The translations under genes and the position numbers were made by a program. Positions 30,492 through 42,668 of a stretch of 64,000 nt of DNA are shown here, piece after piece. The stretch's first letter is position 1. Every line of letters starts with the position of its first letter. The stretch lies in contig OZ004583.1 of the NCBI GenBank assembly GCA_963924555.1, positions 1,149,501-1,213,500 of the forward strand. Direction: 5' to 3'. Source of the stretch: Crambe crambe. Its lineage: Eukaryota; Porifera; Demospongiae; Poecilosclerida; Crambeidae. The notes beneath the pieces were generated by a model. It was not told the DNA's origin. It worked only from the letters and a program-made list of their open reading frames with translations, and did no database searches.

Positions 30492-33400
30492 TTACGTTCT
30501 TGTATTCTGCTGATTGTGTACACCTACAAGTTGCTCTATGCTGCCCAGTTTCTCTCTGGGTATGGGCAGACCAAACCGCCTAGTGTTGGCATGATAGGCA
30601 CACTGGAAAAAGAAGGAAAGAAAAAGGGAATGAATGTTAATTAGCTGGTTTTCATTCAGGAAGTAGGCAATTATCACAGCTGCTGTTGTTTTTACTCACC
30701 GAGTGTCCCACGAAAGTTTCATTTGTTTTTGCAAGTGCTCCTCGAACTTCTGTACTGTCAGATTTTCTTCTTGACTGCATGTGCTGTTCCCATGGCTTGA
30801 CCCTGTAGGCAGAGTTCAAGCGGATCACATGACCTTCCGTGGTGAATACAAAGTCGAGAGCATGTCGGTTAATGATATTGTCCTTATCAAACAGCTAAAA
30901 AAATTGGAAAGAAATATGACAGGCACTGACAAAAAAGCTAGGCATGAGGCTACCATGCACATGCATGTACATGGACTACCATCATGTAGCACATGCATGT
31001 ACATGGACTGTATTATAAGGCTACCATGCATGTACACAGACTGTATTATGCTACCGTGTATGCAGGACTCTCACCAGATAGAGGTATTTGCATGTCTCAC
31101 TCAAGAAGAAGCTCTCCATTCTGTCTTCCAGAGACTTATCAATGACATCATGGAGCGTGGCATACCCACACCTACATATGTGTACAGGACAACGGAAAGC
31201 TTGATTGATGTTGTGAATAAATACCATTAAAAAGTCTCATGATTGAGACAATGAATATCATTATAACACCACATTGTCTGAGTAGCATCGTTTATTAGGT
31301 ACAGCGAAATTTGTCTGGTCTTGGTTTAATTAAACAGGTTTTGCTTCCAAGGACTAGCGAAGTGGTCTTAATAAAGTGGTACATACTTGGTTTTTGTATG
31401 CTTTTCAAGGCTCTCTAGAATATGACTGCCAACATGAAGGTAGAAGGGGTTCTGAGTAGCCTAGAATAATGAGTATTAATTAAAAATAAAATTACCTAAT
31501 GGGATGTTTCTTACCTGATAGAGTAAATAAGTTGACTCCACTAGTTCAGGTCTGAGGGGATAAAATCGGACGTTGGGTGATTTCATATTCCAATCGAATC
31601 TCTCCGGCATAGCCTCGTACCTCCGCCAGATGGAGTAGTAGAGGGCATGGGTGCATATGGCCTCTTCCAGATCCCCTGCTAGCACCTGGACCCCAGCAAA
31701 GGAGGCCGAGAGAGAGTCCAACCAGTGGTTGATGGCCTGTCCTGTGGCATAGTCCACATTGACAAAGAAGAGAGAGCTACTGTACAAACTGGTGTTGTTG
31801 AACATGTCTCGACAACTCTTGCTGCAAAGAAAAGGAAATCATATAGAAAACATACAAAATACAAGCATTTCACATTTCAAGGGTTTCAGATAAGAAAATA
31901 GCTGTAATGCTTCTAGATAAGTGGCCACACACGGTAACTGTTGACCTGTCTACCTGTCTGTATTATTCGACCAATGACATCTTAGAAAGACTTGGCAATT
32001 ATTTTCTGAGTATTGGAGACATTGCCAATAGGTATTACATACTGTGTATACCACACCCATTGCATACTTGTACATACCCTTTTCTGAGATATTTCATGAT
32101 ACTAGTGTACATCTCTTTGAACATTTCCAAGTCCTCTCTCTCTCCGAACAGAATGTAAGACTTGAGGAGGTATTCGTAGTAGGAGTCAATGCCTGCACCA
32201 ACTCCACTCATTCTGCCCGTCCACTGCCCAGTCTGGATATTAATCACATTCCCTGAATACAAGGAGAAGATAAAAAAAGTGTGCACAGAGCTGGTTTTTG
32301 TCATTGGTGACCAAATTTCAAGTATTATACGTAGTTGAAAAGGGTATGAAAGTCCCAACCAAAGACACAGTTTCTAGTCTTGAAAGCCATTTAAGTGTAC
32401 ATGGAAGTTTGATTTTTGGCAGTTTTCTTTTTGTGTGTATGCTGAATGAAATACAATAGCATTGAAAAGCAGCCATACTTGCACACTAGTTAGGATTCTT
32501 AGGAAACAACTATTAAGCTGATGATTCCTTTCCCATACGTTTCAATTACATCAAGTTCCAGATTGTTCTGTGATATCAATACATATTTCTCATATCACAT
32601 ACATGGAACAGAACATGCCTATGAATTAAAGGAAGAAATCAAGCTGATTGATTCAATTTACCGACTAGCCCCGTGTGTCGATGTCTCCGCTCCCAAAGAG
32701 CGCTGACTGATCGTCGTGCCACACCCTCAAATACAGGATCTCCAAGGAGACGACTGAGTAGGATGAACTCAACTGTCAGTGTGCCGGCACCAGCTGTGCA
32801 CGTGTTCTGGTTATGCGACTCTTCCTCTGGCACACCATCACAGAGATTGATCTATAGTTATGAAATTAATAACACAATCATGTGAGATGGGATATAATTA
32901 GATAAGAGTGATATACTTATTATTACAGGAGTATACTAATTAGAAGAGTATACTTATTAGAGTTAGAGGAGTACTTATTATTAGAGGGGTATACAAAATT
33001 AGAGGAGTATACTAATTAGAGGAGTATACTAATTAGAGGGGTATACTTATTAGAGTTAGAGGAGTACTTATTATTAGAGGGGTATACAAATTAGAGGAGT
33101 ATACTAATTAGAGGGGTATACTTATTAGAGTTAGAGGAGTACTTATTATTAGAGGGGTATACAAATTAGAGGAGTATACTAATTAGAGGGGTATACTTAT
33201 TAGAGTTAGAGGAGTACTTATTATTAGAGGGGTATACAAATTAGAGGAGTATACTAATTAGAGGAGTACTTATTATTAGAGGGGTATACAAAATTAGAGG
33301 AGTATACTAATTAGAGGAGTATACTAATTAGAGGGGTATACTTATTAGAGTTAGAGGAGTACTTATTATTAGAGGGGTATACAAATTAGAGGAGTATACT

Positions 33401-35042
33401 AATTAGAGGAGTACTTATTATTAGAGGGGTATACAAATTAGAGGGAATGTACTGGGTGAAATATTTGTGTCACTACATAAGATGATATCACATCTGTTAA
33501 AGTCTGGATTAGATTAACTCACTCGTGAATGAGGGATGCCTGTTGGCGTCCCGTCAAAGGCTGGGAGGAGTCTGGTGGCAAGATCATGTGCCAAGTCCAG
33601 TAGTTCCCCCTTGTAGTCTGTGGGAGTGATCTTGCCAAAGGGCTCGGTGGGGTCCATGATGAGGAGGTGGGATGAAATAAGGGACCCCAAAACTCTGCAA
33701 GATATATAAGGCAGTTCACTTGTTTAACAGATTTCCCTATTTTTGATAAAATCAAAATTGTGTATATCCTAGTATATCTTTTGTATATTATAATTCATAG
33801 TATACTGAGATAAACAAGTAGTATTCAAGTTTAATTTTTAAAGTTTATTTTGACCTGCCTTCCTGAAAAAAAATCTGTTATACAAGCAACGGCCTAAACA
33901 AGAAATGTTCAGTGTTCTGATTAAGAGGTGTCCTTATTGCAGAGGGATCCCAAAGAATATACATTTCAGGGAGTCCACATTTAGGGGCTCCACTGTAATG
34001 ATTAAAAGGGTTTTCCCCCCAATACTGCAATACTGTCTGGAATATAGAGGGGGTTTTTGCATTTAGGGAGTCCACTTTTAGGAGGTTCCACTGTAATGAT
34101 TAAAAGGGTTTCCCCCCCCCCCCCCCAATACTGCAATACTGTCTGGAATATAGAGGGGGGTTTTTGCATTTAGGGAGTCCACTTTTAGGAGGTTCCACTG
34201 TAAATTCCCCTAATAATTATTAAAAACCTGAAACATTTTACCACACACGCACCTTCAGCTATTATTATGTGCTTACCTAATAGTGGCCTCAAACACTTGT
34301 ACTGTTGTGCATGGGCCACTGAAGGAGATGTTGTCCAGGATGAGCTGCACTGCCCTGATGAACTCACTCTGGTTACCCATCACCTGCATACACGAGGGAT
34401 GGGGGGGGGGGGGGGGGGAAGGAGGAACTGGCATGTCACAATGTATATATTAATACCAGAGGGAGAAAGGGATTTATAGTCATAGGAACTGTAAGAAGTA
34501 TGTTACAGGAAGTTAGTAACTAACTGGTAAGGTATTTAAAAAAAAAAAAAAACCATTATGTATTGAGGTTGTCACTGTCAAAAAAATGAAAAGCAAATGG
34601 ATTTTGTTAATGACTAAATAAAGTGCTTACTGCCAATGTGTCCAGAGTGTCCACAAGAGTCAAGCAATAATCACCCAGTGCATCGTTGATGTTAAGATTA
34701 GACCTAGGTACATATTTACAAACATTGCATCCAATTTTGCACTGTAGACTTGCTTAATTAAACATACGCATCTTTCCAGTCGTGCCCCCGTCCTGTGCAG
34801 TTAATCGGATTCAGTTCGTCGAATGGGAAGGCGTGGGTGATGTAGTTGTCATAACCCCAGTAGAACATACGCCTGGCTTCCTCCTTCAACTCCAGTCTCC
34901 TCTCTTCAGAGAATGGTTGGTGGGTGAGGTCAGAGAGGGGATTGATCTGGGTCACATTCTCCCTGGACTCCTTCTGGAGGTTTGGGAAGAAGAGGAGCAA
35001 CTGAGGAAAGAGGTTCCACATAAGGTTTCCAATGGCAACCAT
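30492..35042 (-). CDS. EDEM1: EDEM1-like ER degradation-enhancing alpha-mannosidase (GH47)
   Basis: A minus-strand gene of about 12 coding exons. EDEM proteins trim mannose on misfolded glycoproteins in the ER and route them to ERAD. Matches to the family run the whole length: [129 protein letters not shown] and [12 protein letters not shown]. The acidic catalytic residues of GH47 (in [15 protein letters not shown] and ELVEST) are conserved. I chose the Met at 35042 ([19 protein letters not shown]) because it gives a signal-anchor; an in-frame Met at 35138 would add 32 residues. There is no KDEL-type ending; the C-terminus ends [15 protein letters not shown]. The second large intron carries a satellite array. 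Confidence 0.93.
32925..33445. repeat. Satellite array in an EDEM1 intron
   Basis: About 520 bp of tandem TTAGAGGAGTATACTAA, TTAGAGGGGTATACTTA, TTAGAGTTAGAGGAGTACTT and ATTATTAGAGGGGTATACAA units. The four short units form a higher-order block of about 75 bp repeated roughly six to seven times, with occasional shortened blocks. It has no spacer diversity and no coding capacity. Confidence 0.92.
33993..34203. repeat. Tandem duplication of an about 105-bp MITE-derived unit
   Basis: The unit GTAATGATTAAAAGGG ... TTTTAGGAGGTTCCACT occurs twice in a row, differing mainly in the length of a C run. The ends resemble GGTTCCACTG of the MITE family. A third partial unit precedes it (33915-33992). Confidence 0.8.
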
Positions 35043-35329
35043 CAGCCAGAGTTTGTTACAAACGACCCAGCAGAGCGGAGTAGAACTTGACATCGAACAT
35101 GAGACGTTTGTAGGTGAAGCGTATGAGCTTAAAATCACTATCTAAGGCTACAGATACTCGAAGATAACAGTGTATGTCCTCCTCCATTCACCACCAACGT
35201 TCATTTTAAGGTCAAAGTTCAAAAGGGGGTGTGGTTATAAGTTCATTCACACTATACTAGACTATATACTAAGAAAAGAAACCTTTCTCTCTTTTTTCTT
35301 CTGTTCTAAGCGCCAAAAACTCTGCTGCG
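35043..35329. promoter_or_regulatory. Shared divergent promoter region, EDEM1 / APPL
   Basis: The two start codons are 287 bp apart, or 191 bp if EDEM1 starts at 35138. No other gene fits between them, so both promoters must overlap here. No core element is obvious; the call is positional. Confidence 0.5.
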
Positions 35330-38300
35330 ATGCCGGAAGGAAGGATCGATTTGCAGGATGGGCTGGGAGATGCTCCACAGGTGAGTTTAAACTCAGCTGG
35401 TGTATGGAAAGCTATTGTACAAACTATAGGCTGTAGCATGCATAGTAGCAATGCGGGGTGGCTTGCCACTATATTTACTTAGCTAAAGCTTCCAACCTAT
35501 ACTATATAGTAAACTTACTGTGGGTAATGGCAGGCACTTGGGCTAAGATAGTAGCTGGCTGAAAGCAAGTGTTAATTGTTGCTTTGTTGACAGGTGCGTA
35601 TCCAGGTGAGCAAGATGGAGAAGTATCTGCCTTCCTTCAAGGAATACACCACACTACTTAGAGATACCTTTCTAGCATGTAGTGTTCACCAGGTAACTAC
35701 CATCTATGGCGTAGTTGAACCCGCTAACCCTCTGGTGTGAACCCCTCCCATTTAAGCAACTCATTAATCCTCTTTCGTCCTTCATTTGTTAGGAAAAAGT
35801 ATGTGAAGGTACCGATGCTCTTGCAAAGTTACTGACTTCCTTACAAGCAGAGGTAGGGTAGGTGTAGTGTGTGACGTACGCTCCCAGGTAGAAATTATTG
35901 GATGCATTCATTTTTTTATACATTAGCGCTCCATAATTTGAGATTACTAGTAGCCTTCGGGCTGAAATTGATTTGGTTGAGACACTACCTGATAATATTA
36001 TTAGTCAGGAGGGGACACCCCTAATAATTATAATCTGTACAGTGGACTAAGCACATCCTTGCTTTTCATTAGACATTGGGAGAGACGGAAAGTATTGTGC
36101 CCAAAGCATTCTTTCGTCTCAGCAGATATCTAAGTGAGGTGAGCAACCAGGGCAGAGCTATTAAATATCAGAAGTGTGGGTCTTCCAATCTGGGGATATC
36201 CCCTCAATTAGCTACATGCATAAGTACTTCAACCCTCTTGAAGAACATCATACATCATGGTAGCTTTATTAGAAGTGTGGGTCTTCCAATCCCCTCAATT
36301 AGTGAATTGATGTTAATTTAAAAATTAGCTACCTACATGCTTAAGTACTTCAACCCTCTTGAAGAACATCATACATCATAGTAGCAATATGTCTTGCACT
36401 CTACCACGTTCCCATTACATGTCCTATCAATTATGCCCTCTTTAATTTAGCACTCAGCAGCACTCTAGTGACTTACCATGTTCCCATTAGCACTCTTGTG
36501 TATATATCTGTATATGTTGTGTCATGTAGCTCCACTCCTGCCAAGACATGATGAGTTCGCAGCTGCACAATGCTGTGATAGAACTCCTCTCCCAGTTCAT
36601 CACAAATGACTTCGGAAAGCTGGAGAAACTCCGGGAGAACTTTGAAGCCTCTTGCATAGGTACGTTAACCATAATATAGCCATAATTATGTGAGACAGGT
36701 CAGGTTGATCCAGTTCTGATTAGTGTAGCACACAAACCATGCATGTATGAACTGTGGGTGAATTATTCCTGTAATTGTTGTTCCATGCATGCTCCATGTA
36801 CAATACATACACACTTTCCTGTAATTGTTGCTCCATGCATGCTCCATGTACAATACATGCAATTGTTGATGCACGTGCAAAAGGTGAGTGTTAGTACATG
36901 TATCATGACTGATTGCTCTATGTACATCCACAATAGAGCATGAACAAGCCAGTATCAAGTTTAGTCGCATTTCAAAGAAGAAGGAGTCAGAGAAAGTATG
37001 TATTTTTTTACATGACACTCGTAATGAATCTGTTACTGGGAAACTGTTTTAGACACGATTTGAAGCCAATGCTGATCTCTTTGCTGCTCGGAAGAAGTTT
37101 TACGAGAACTCACTGGATTACCACTCGGAACTGAACTCCTTTCAACATAAGAAAAAGTTTGCCCTCCTCGAGCCTTTATTGACATTCATGCATGCACAGG
37201 TGGGTAGGCTCTGCTGATGAAATAAATAGATAATTTCTATTGTGTCGATCTATTGCATTCTGCGTAGATGGCATACTTCAAGGTCGGTCATGAGATTCTC
37301 AACAAAGAACTTGGAAAAATCTTGGTAGATCTCAACACAGAAGTTCAACGGTTAGTATCTACCAGTGATGATCCTTTACCTACCTGATTCTTGCCACTTT
37401 TTTGATTATGCAGTGTCCATGAGGATTTCCAGAAAGAACTACGGATGTCGGCTCAAACCAGAGCTGATCTTGAGCTTCGTTTCCCAACCCTATGCCTCCC
37501 TGACCCCGACCCCATGGGTAAACCCCTTAATTAGTAGTAGTACATCATTAGGACTACATAATCATGTGATCTCGGATTTCTACTTTTTTTTTGCAGATCC
37601 CTTTTCAAATGACCCACTGGTACCCAGCACCAATCTGACCTCTAAAACAGGCTATTTATTCATCCGAACGTAAGTTGTATGATTAAGATTATAACTCTTT
37701 GATTGAAATGATCTGATAAAAGGAGTTGATCGGCTATTATTAGACGTCATGGCCTTAAATAGATATATTCCCGCCAACCAGTATGATGTCAGACCAAAGC
37801 AAATCTTGATCAGACATTTGACCTTTTGACCTGGCAAATGGCCTGTGGCAGACTGTTATAATCCTCACTATTGTGAATAATATAATCATGATTGATGCTC
37901 TCTTGCTGCACTCAGGCAATCAGGATTTCCCTCAAAGTGGGACAGGGCGTACTTTTTCACTAAGAAGGGCTACCTGTACATCCACCTACCAAATAAGGTA
38001 AGTCTGTAGATGACTATCTTTTTTCATTGAATCTCCATTTGATATCATGTAGGCTCCTGAGTTGATCATTCATTTGAAAGGTGCTGAGGCGACCCCCACC
38101 GATATAGATGACCGTCGCTACGCTTTCATGGTCAATCATTCCTCTCTCAAAAGGTATGTATATTTCCACTTTGATCCCTTGATCATTCATTTAACTGTCT
38201 CTATTCTTAACCAAATTTCAAAAATCAGTTCATAGAGTGGTTGATCAGCTCTTTGATGGTGTTTTAAATATGAAATTTGGTTGAAGATATAGTGAAAGGA

Positions 38301-41300
38301 TCAAATGAATGCTTAGATACAATATGTATATTCTACAGGCCCATTTATCTCATGGCAGAGAATGATATTATTAAAGATGAAGTAAGCTAAATCATTCCTA
38401 TCACCTTGAATTCTAAAATCCTTTTCATTCTTTTTCCGTCCTTTTCGTCCTTTCCCCTTCCAGTGGATCGCTACCATCAACAACATTGGCTATGACAGAG
38501 GCCAAGCTCTGGTATGTATGTATGTATGTAGTAGTGGCATGAAAATATTTTAATATTGTGCTCATTAGCAGTGTGTAGTAAGGATATGAAATATAACTAT
38601 ATATTTTTTGTCTTTTCTTAGCCTCGCTCAAATACAAAAAGAGATGAAGCTATCATAAAGTAAGTGCTTTAAAGAAATATCGGATCACATGACATCACAT
38701 GCTTTATCACATGACAGGGTAGAGAGGGAAAAAATTCGCTCCTGGGTCAATAAAGAACTGGACCCCAAGAAGGACAAAGGTTCTGTTCCGAAGATCCCAA
38801 AAGCTTCTCCAATCCCTTCGTCCACAAGCTCTGCCTTCAGTTCCCATTCGTCCACATTTCCTTCCATCTCGTCTTTCCTGAATTTCCGAGACACGTCAAA
38901 CCAGTCCGACAACACCACCACTACCCCTTCAAGGAAATCTCCCGTCCCCCAACGAAAATCTCCCCTGACTCTACGAAAGTCAAGCAATAGTTCCGTCAAA
39001 CCCAACGAGCCACTATCAACAGCAGGGGGAGGTGTCATATCCTCATCTCAACCAACCAATCTCCCTTCCCCTCTCCAACCAGAGCGACTGACTGTTGGGG
39101 TCACGCCTACCACAAGACAGCAGTTAGGTTATACAAAGACCTTCTATGTGAAGTACCTCGGTCACATGGAGGTCCAGGAAGGAAGAAGTGAGAAACTAGA
39201 ACTGTAGAGAGTTTAAGTACTAAGAATAGACATCTCGTACAGCTTTATTGTAGCCAACTCTTTACCATAAAGGTTTGGCTATAATTAAATGCCATATTAG
39301 AGGAGCCAGAAATAGATCAGGCTGGTCAATTTTATAATTATTATTATGCGAAAATGGCAGCTACATATAGACATCTCTCCCTCCCTCTCTCTCTCCCTCT
39401 CTCCCTCCCTCCCTCCCTCTCTCTCTCTCCCTCCCTCTTTCTCCCTCTCTCCCTCTCTCCCTCCCTCTCTCTATCTCTCCCTCCCTCTCTCCCTCTCTCC
39501 CTCCCTCCCTCCCTCCCTCATATTCTCATATATTATTATACAGACATCACAGTCATCACTGACACCATCCAGAAGGTGATGACGGCCAGAGCCATCAGGA
39601 ACGTCCGTGAGGCCCAAGCCATCGAGATGACCATCACCCACAAGTCTGTGAGTCTGTATGACCACAGCTCCAAGAAGGCCATTGGTCAGATCATCCTCAA
39701 AGATATCCTCCGATGTGCTGTCCAGCCTGAGAATACAGGGTGCGTGCATCTAGAAAACCTGATATTCCAGGGGGTGGGGTCCTAGTACAGTACACTTTAG
39801 AATGCTGTACCTGATTTCCTGATTGTCACTATTTTACGATACATTTCATTGACAAGAGAAGGGCTAGTTAATTAGAGTATTTCCACTGTCCAGCTCTGCA
39901 TGTTGTTGTTGTTTTTTATTTTTGTTTTTGTTTGTTTTGTTTTGTGTTTTTTGTTGTTGTTTTTTGAGAATTACTATTATGTAGATTAATTATTTTCCTG
40001 TAGGTTGTTTGGGATTGTTAATCGGAGCAGTGGAGAGGGAGATGGCAAGTCCAAGTTCCTCTGTCATGTGATGGAAGCAAACAAGTCAGGAATGCAGGTC
40101 AGTCATTAATTAATGGTAGCAAAGAACTCAAAAATTAATGTGCAATGCTGCTCTCTCCTTCTGCTTGTCTGTTCCTTGTAGATCTGCTCAGCTGTTAACG
40201 AGGCCATTCAGGTTGCCATCAGACTCATGCAGTCCAAACATGTGAGGTCAAAGTCCATCACGCCTTTGGCACCAGTTCAACAGTCTAACCCAAAGGCAAG
40301 AAGATAAGAGCTATTGTACAATATTTGCATGTGATGTATATATAATAGTTAGACAACGAGACCGAGGGATCTACCGTCTGTAGAAACCCGAAGGCCCTGG
40401 GCTGTAGCATCCCGAGCGTAGCGAGGGCGCTACTAGGGGCCTGAGGGTTTCTACAGACGGTAGATCCCGTTGGTCGAGGTGTCTAACTAATTTAGAACAT
40501 GGCAATAACCTTGACAACCTAGCGCTATAGCTAGCTAGCTAGTTTCAAATACTCCGCGACTCGCCATGCTTAGACTATTTGACGTGAACAACCGAGACAT
40601 GATGATAACATTTATTCTGAGTCTTTACTGCAAAATTCTGGCCCTCTACCTCACTCGAGCTCCATCCCTGGCCCTGGCCCTGGCCTTACCTTAGAATACG
40701 CTGGGGTTGTTCAGTTCATCTGTGATGTCTACGTTGTTCTTGCCATAAAATCTCAGCGCTACAGCTACTTCCTTGGAAACGGTTAGTGTGTTGCTAAGTT
40801 CTAATCAGGCACGGGGTGAATGTATGTAGACTTACCTATGCCCTGAGAGGAGGTAAGTCTATATGTAGACAACTCCCAGTAAATAAGTGAACTGGTCTAC
40901 CTCTAACTGACCAATCAGATTGCAGGAATCAATCAAGCCATGTTCTAATGTGATACTAATGCCCCCTGTATGAACATGCATCCCCCTGGATTTAATTAAT
41001 TGCACAGGATGAGGTGGACTCTTTCGTGTTTCCCAAAGCTGCTCCCTCCAAGCCTCCCCCTCCCTCCGTCTCTCTAGCAGCTGGAATTCCCTCAACCACA
41101 AATGGGAAAAAATCACCCGTAAGACTGCAATACTCTAATTAGAGCACAGCTGACTAAAATTGATCCTGTATACTTTTTTTATTAACAGAGCAAAGTTTTT
41201 CCGAAACAAAAGTCCATCAGTGATAGCAACCTAACAGCCTTAAAAGGAACACATCCAAGACCCACCCAGTCTGGTAGTAGTGTCATCTCCAACTCTCCGT

Positions 41301-42421
41301 CCCAGTCCTCCCTCAACTCCGCCTCTTCCAGCGAGGACTTCATGCTCTTCGAGGGACAATCGGAAACACCTCCCAATAACCTCAATCCCAGTTCGACCCT
41401 CATGGGGTATTCTGCCATGCCGCCACTCGTGGAGAACGAAACGTCTTTGACAGTGAATAGAGACACGGTAGGAGGAGCGGCAGGAGGAGGAGGAGGAGGA
41501 GGATCGCATATGATCACTCCTACTAGTGCTCTTCCAGCTGCTGTTGCTGCTTCAAGCAGTAATTATTACCCAATGCCAACTTCATTGCTGGTACATGGCG
41601 GGCCTATTTCTGCTAGTAGTACCAACGGGAACAACCAGCAAGACTCGCGAACCAGTCCGTTACCTCCATTTGCTATCCCACTGGAGGAATCGGGCTTATC
41701 GATCCCACCGCTCGACCCAAACCAGTTTGAGGGGAACGTAAACAAGTCCAAGAAAAAGCCAGCTAGTGACAACATTACGACATCGGCCAGTGTAGATTCT
41801 GGTTACTATCAAATGCCAGGTACTTTACAAGCCAATCATGCTGCAGATACAAGCTCTGCGATGAGCACACCACCGCAGTTTGAAAACGGCACCTTGATCC
41901 AGAGCTCATTCTTGCCCTCCGAAGGTTCCTCATCTGTCTACCTTGCTACCACAGCTGGAAATGCTATGGAGCCAGAGGGGGATACTTCTTTAGAGCCCCT
42001 TCAATTATTAGGAGGGGAGAGTGAATTATCGTCAAGTGATGCTATTTTTGATGTCTCGTCTTCATCACAGAAGAGTAGCGGAGGTGGTGGTTATGAGTTA
42101 GGCGGTCAATCGACTCTGAATGGTGATGATTCTGGGTACCTCCCTGCTCCTGTGCCACCGGATTTGGTGTCTAGCGACACGTCATCACTACTAGATACCT
42201 CCAGCCGAAACACCGAGTCAGCATTCACTCCGTCCACCAACGTCAGCAGCAGTCTGGATGGTTTTCCTGCATCTTTTGAAGACAACTTGGACGATTTTGA
42301 TCTTCCTCCGCTCCCCGATTCAGTGGAGCTGCCCACATCATCGAGATCAGGGGACGCGTCCTTATTTGGATATGGGGGTTCCATCGTGACCTTTAGCACT
42401 CCTCAAAGCAAAGGGCACTGA
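35330..42421 (+). CDS. APPL1: APPL-like endosomal adaptor (BAR-PH-PTB) with long Ser/Gly-rich tail
   Basis: About 19 exons. APPL proteins bind Rab5 on early endosomes and couple receptors to AKT and other signals. The BAR region starts at MPEGRIDLQDGLGD and includes SCQDMMSSQLHNAVIELLSQF, SRISKKKESEK and KKKFALLEPLLTFMHAQMAYFKVG, close to APPL in order and spacing. The PH domain runs from SKTGYLFIRT through WDRAYFFTKKGYLYIH, DDRRYAFMV to DEWIATINNI. A linker rich in Ser/Pro precedes the PTB domain (TKTFYVKYLGHMEVQEGR ... VMTARAIRNV ... VSLYDHSSKK ... LFGIVNRSS ... FLCHVMEANKSG ... EAIQVAIRL). The last exon (about 41190-42421) adds some 410 residues of Ser/Gly/Pro-rich sequence not found in vertebrate APPL1/2, with a run of seven glycines. 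The start is the first ATG after the divergent promoter. Confidence 0.88.
39371..39520. repeat. CTCCCT pyrimidine-rich simple repeat
   Basis: About 150 bp of imperfect (CTCCCTCT)n in the intron that precedes the second PTB exon. It ends some 20 bp before the acceptor, so it may act as an extended polypyrimidine tract. Confidence 0.9.
40346..40489. mobile_element. Hairpin MITE with TAGTTAGACA termini in an APPL intron
   Basis: Left GTTAGACAACGAGACCGAGG with GATCTACCGTCTGTAGAAAC; right GTTTCTACAGACGGTAGATC with GTTGGTCGAGGTGTCTAAC. The arms are about 50 bp with few mismatches. The GC-rich loop contains CCGAGCGTAGCGAGGGCG. About 144 bp, non-coding, flanked by TA. Confidence 0.85.
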
Positions 42422-42668
42422 GTAGGCAACTGTAACATACTCTCTGCACCATTACTGTAAAACAATGCAAAGCACTTAGACATTATTGGGTTTATCTTGA
42501 TAAGAATGATTACCAGGGGTCCCCCTGGCTCACTCAATTTATACACATAATTATGCTCTCTGCATCTTTAATTTCTGGAGTGAATTTATTAACTGGCGCT
42601 GCATGCTGTAAAAGAAGATAAACGATACATTCAATTTTTATGCTCAATGCAATAATGATAGTGTGTAA

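Noticed and set aside
30781..31230. 149-codon plus-strand ORF
   Set aside because: It is antisense to two EDEM1 exons and crosses a CATGCATGTACATGGACT tandem repeat; the minus-strand exons match EDEM1 clearly.
32925..33445. Regular repeat array that could suggest CRISPR
   Set aside because: The units are contiguous with no unique spacers, and it lies in an intron of a eukaryotic gene; it is a satellite.
39346..39579. Ser/Leu/Pro ORFs over the CTCCCT tract
   Set aside because: They are translations of a simple repeat in an intron; only the sequence after the acceptor near 39542 is PTB-coding.
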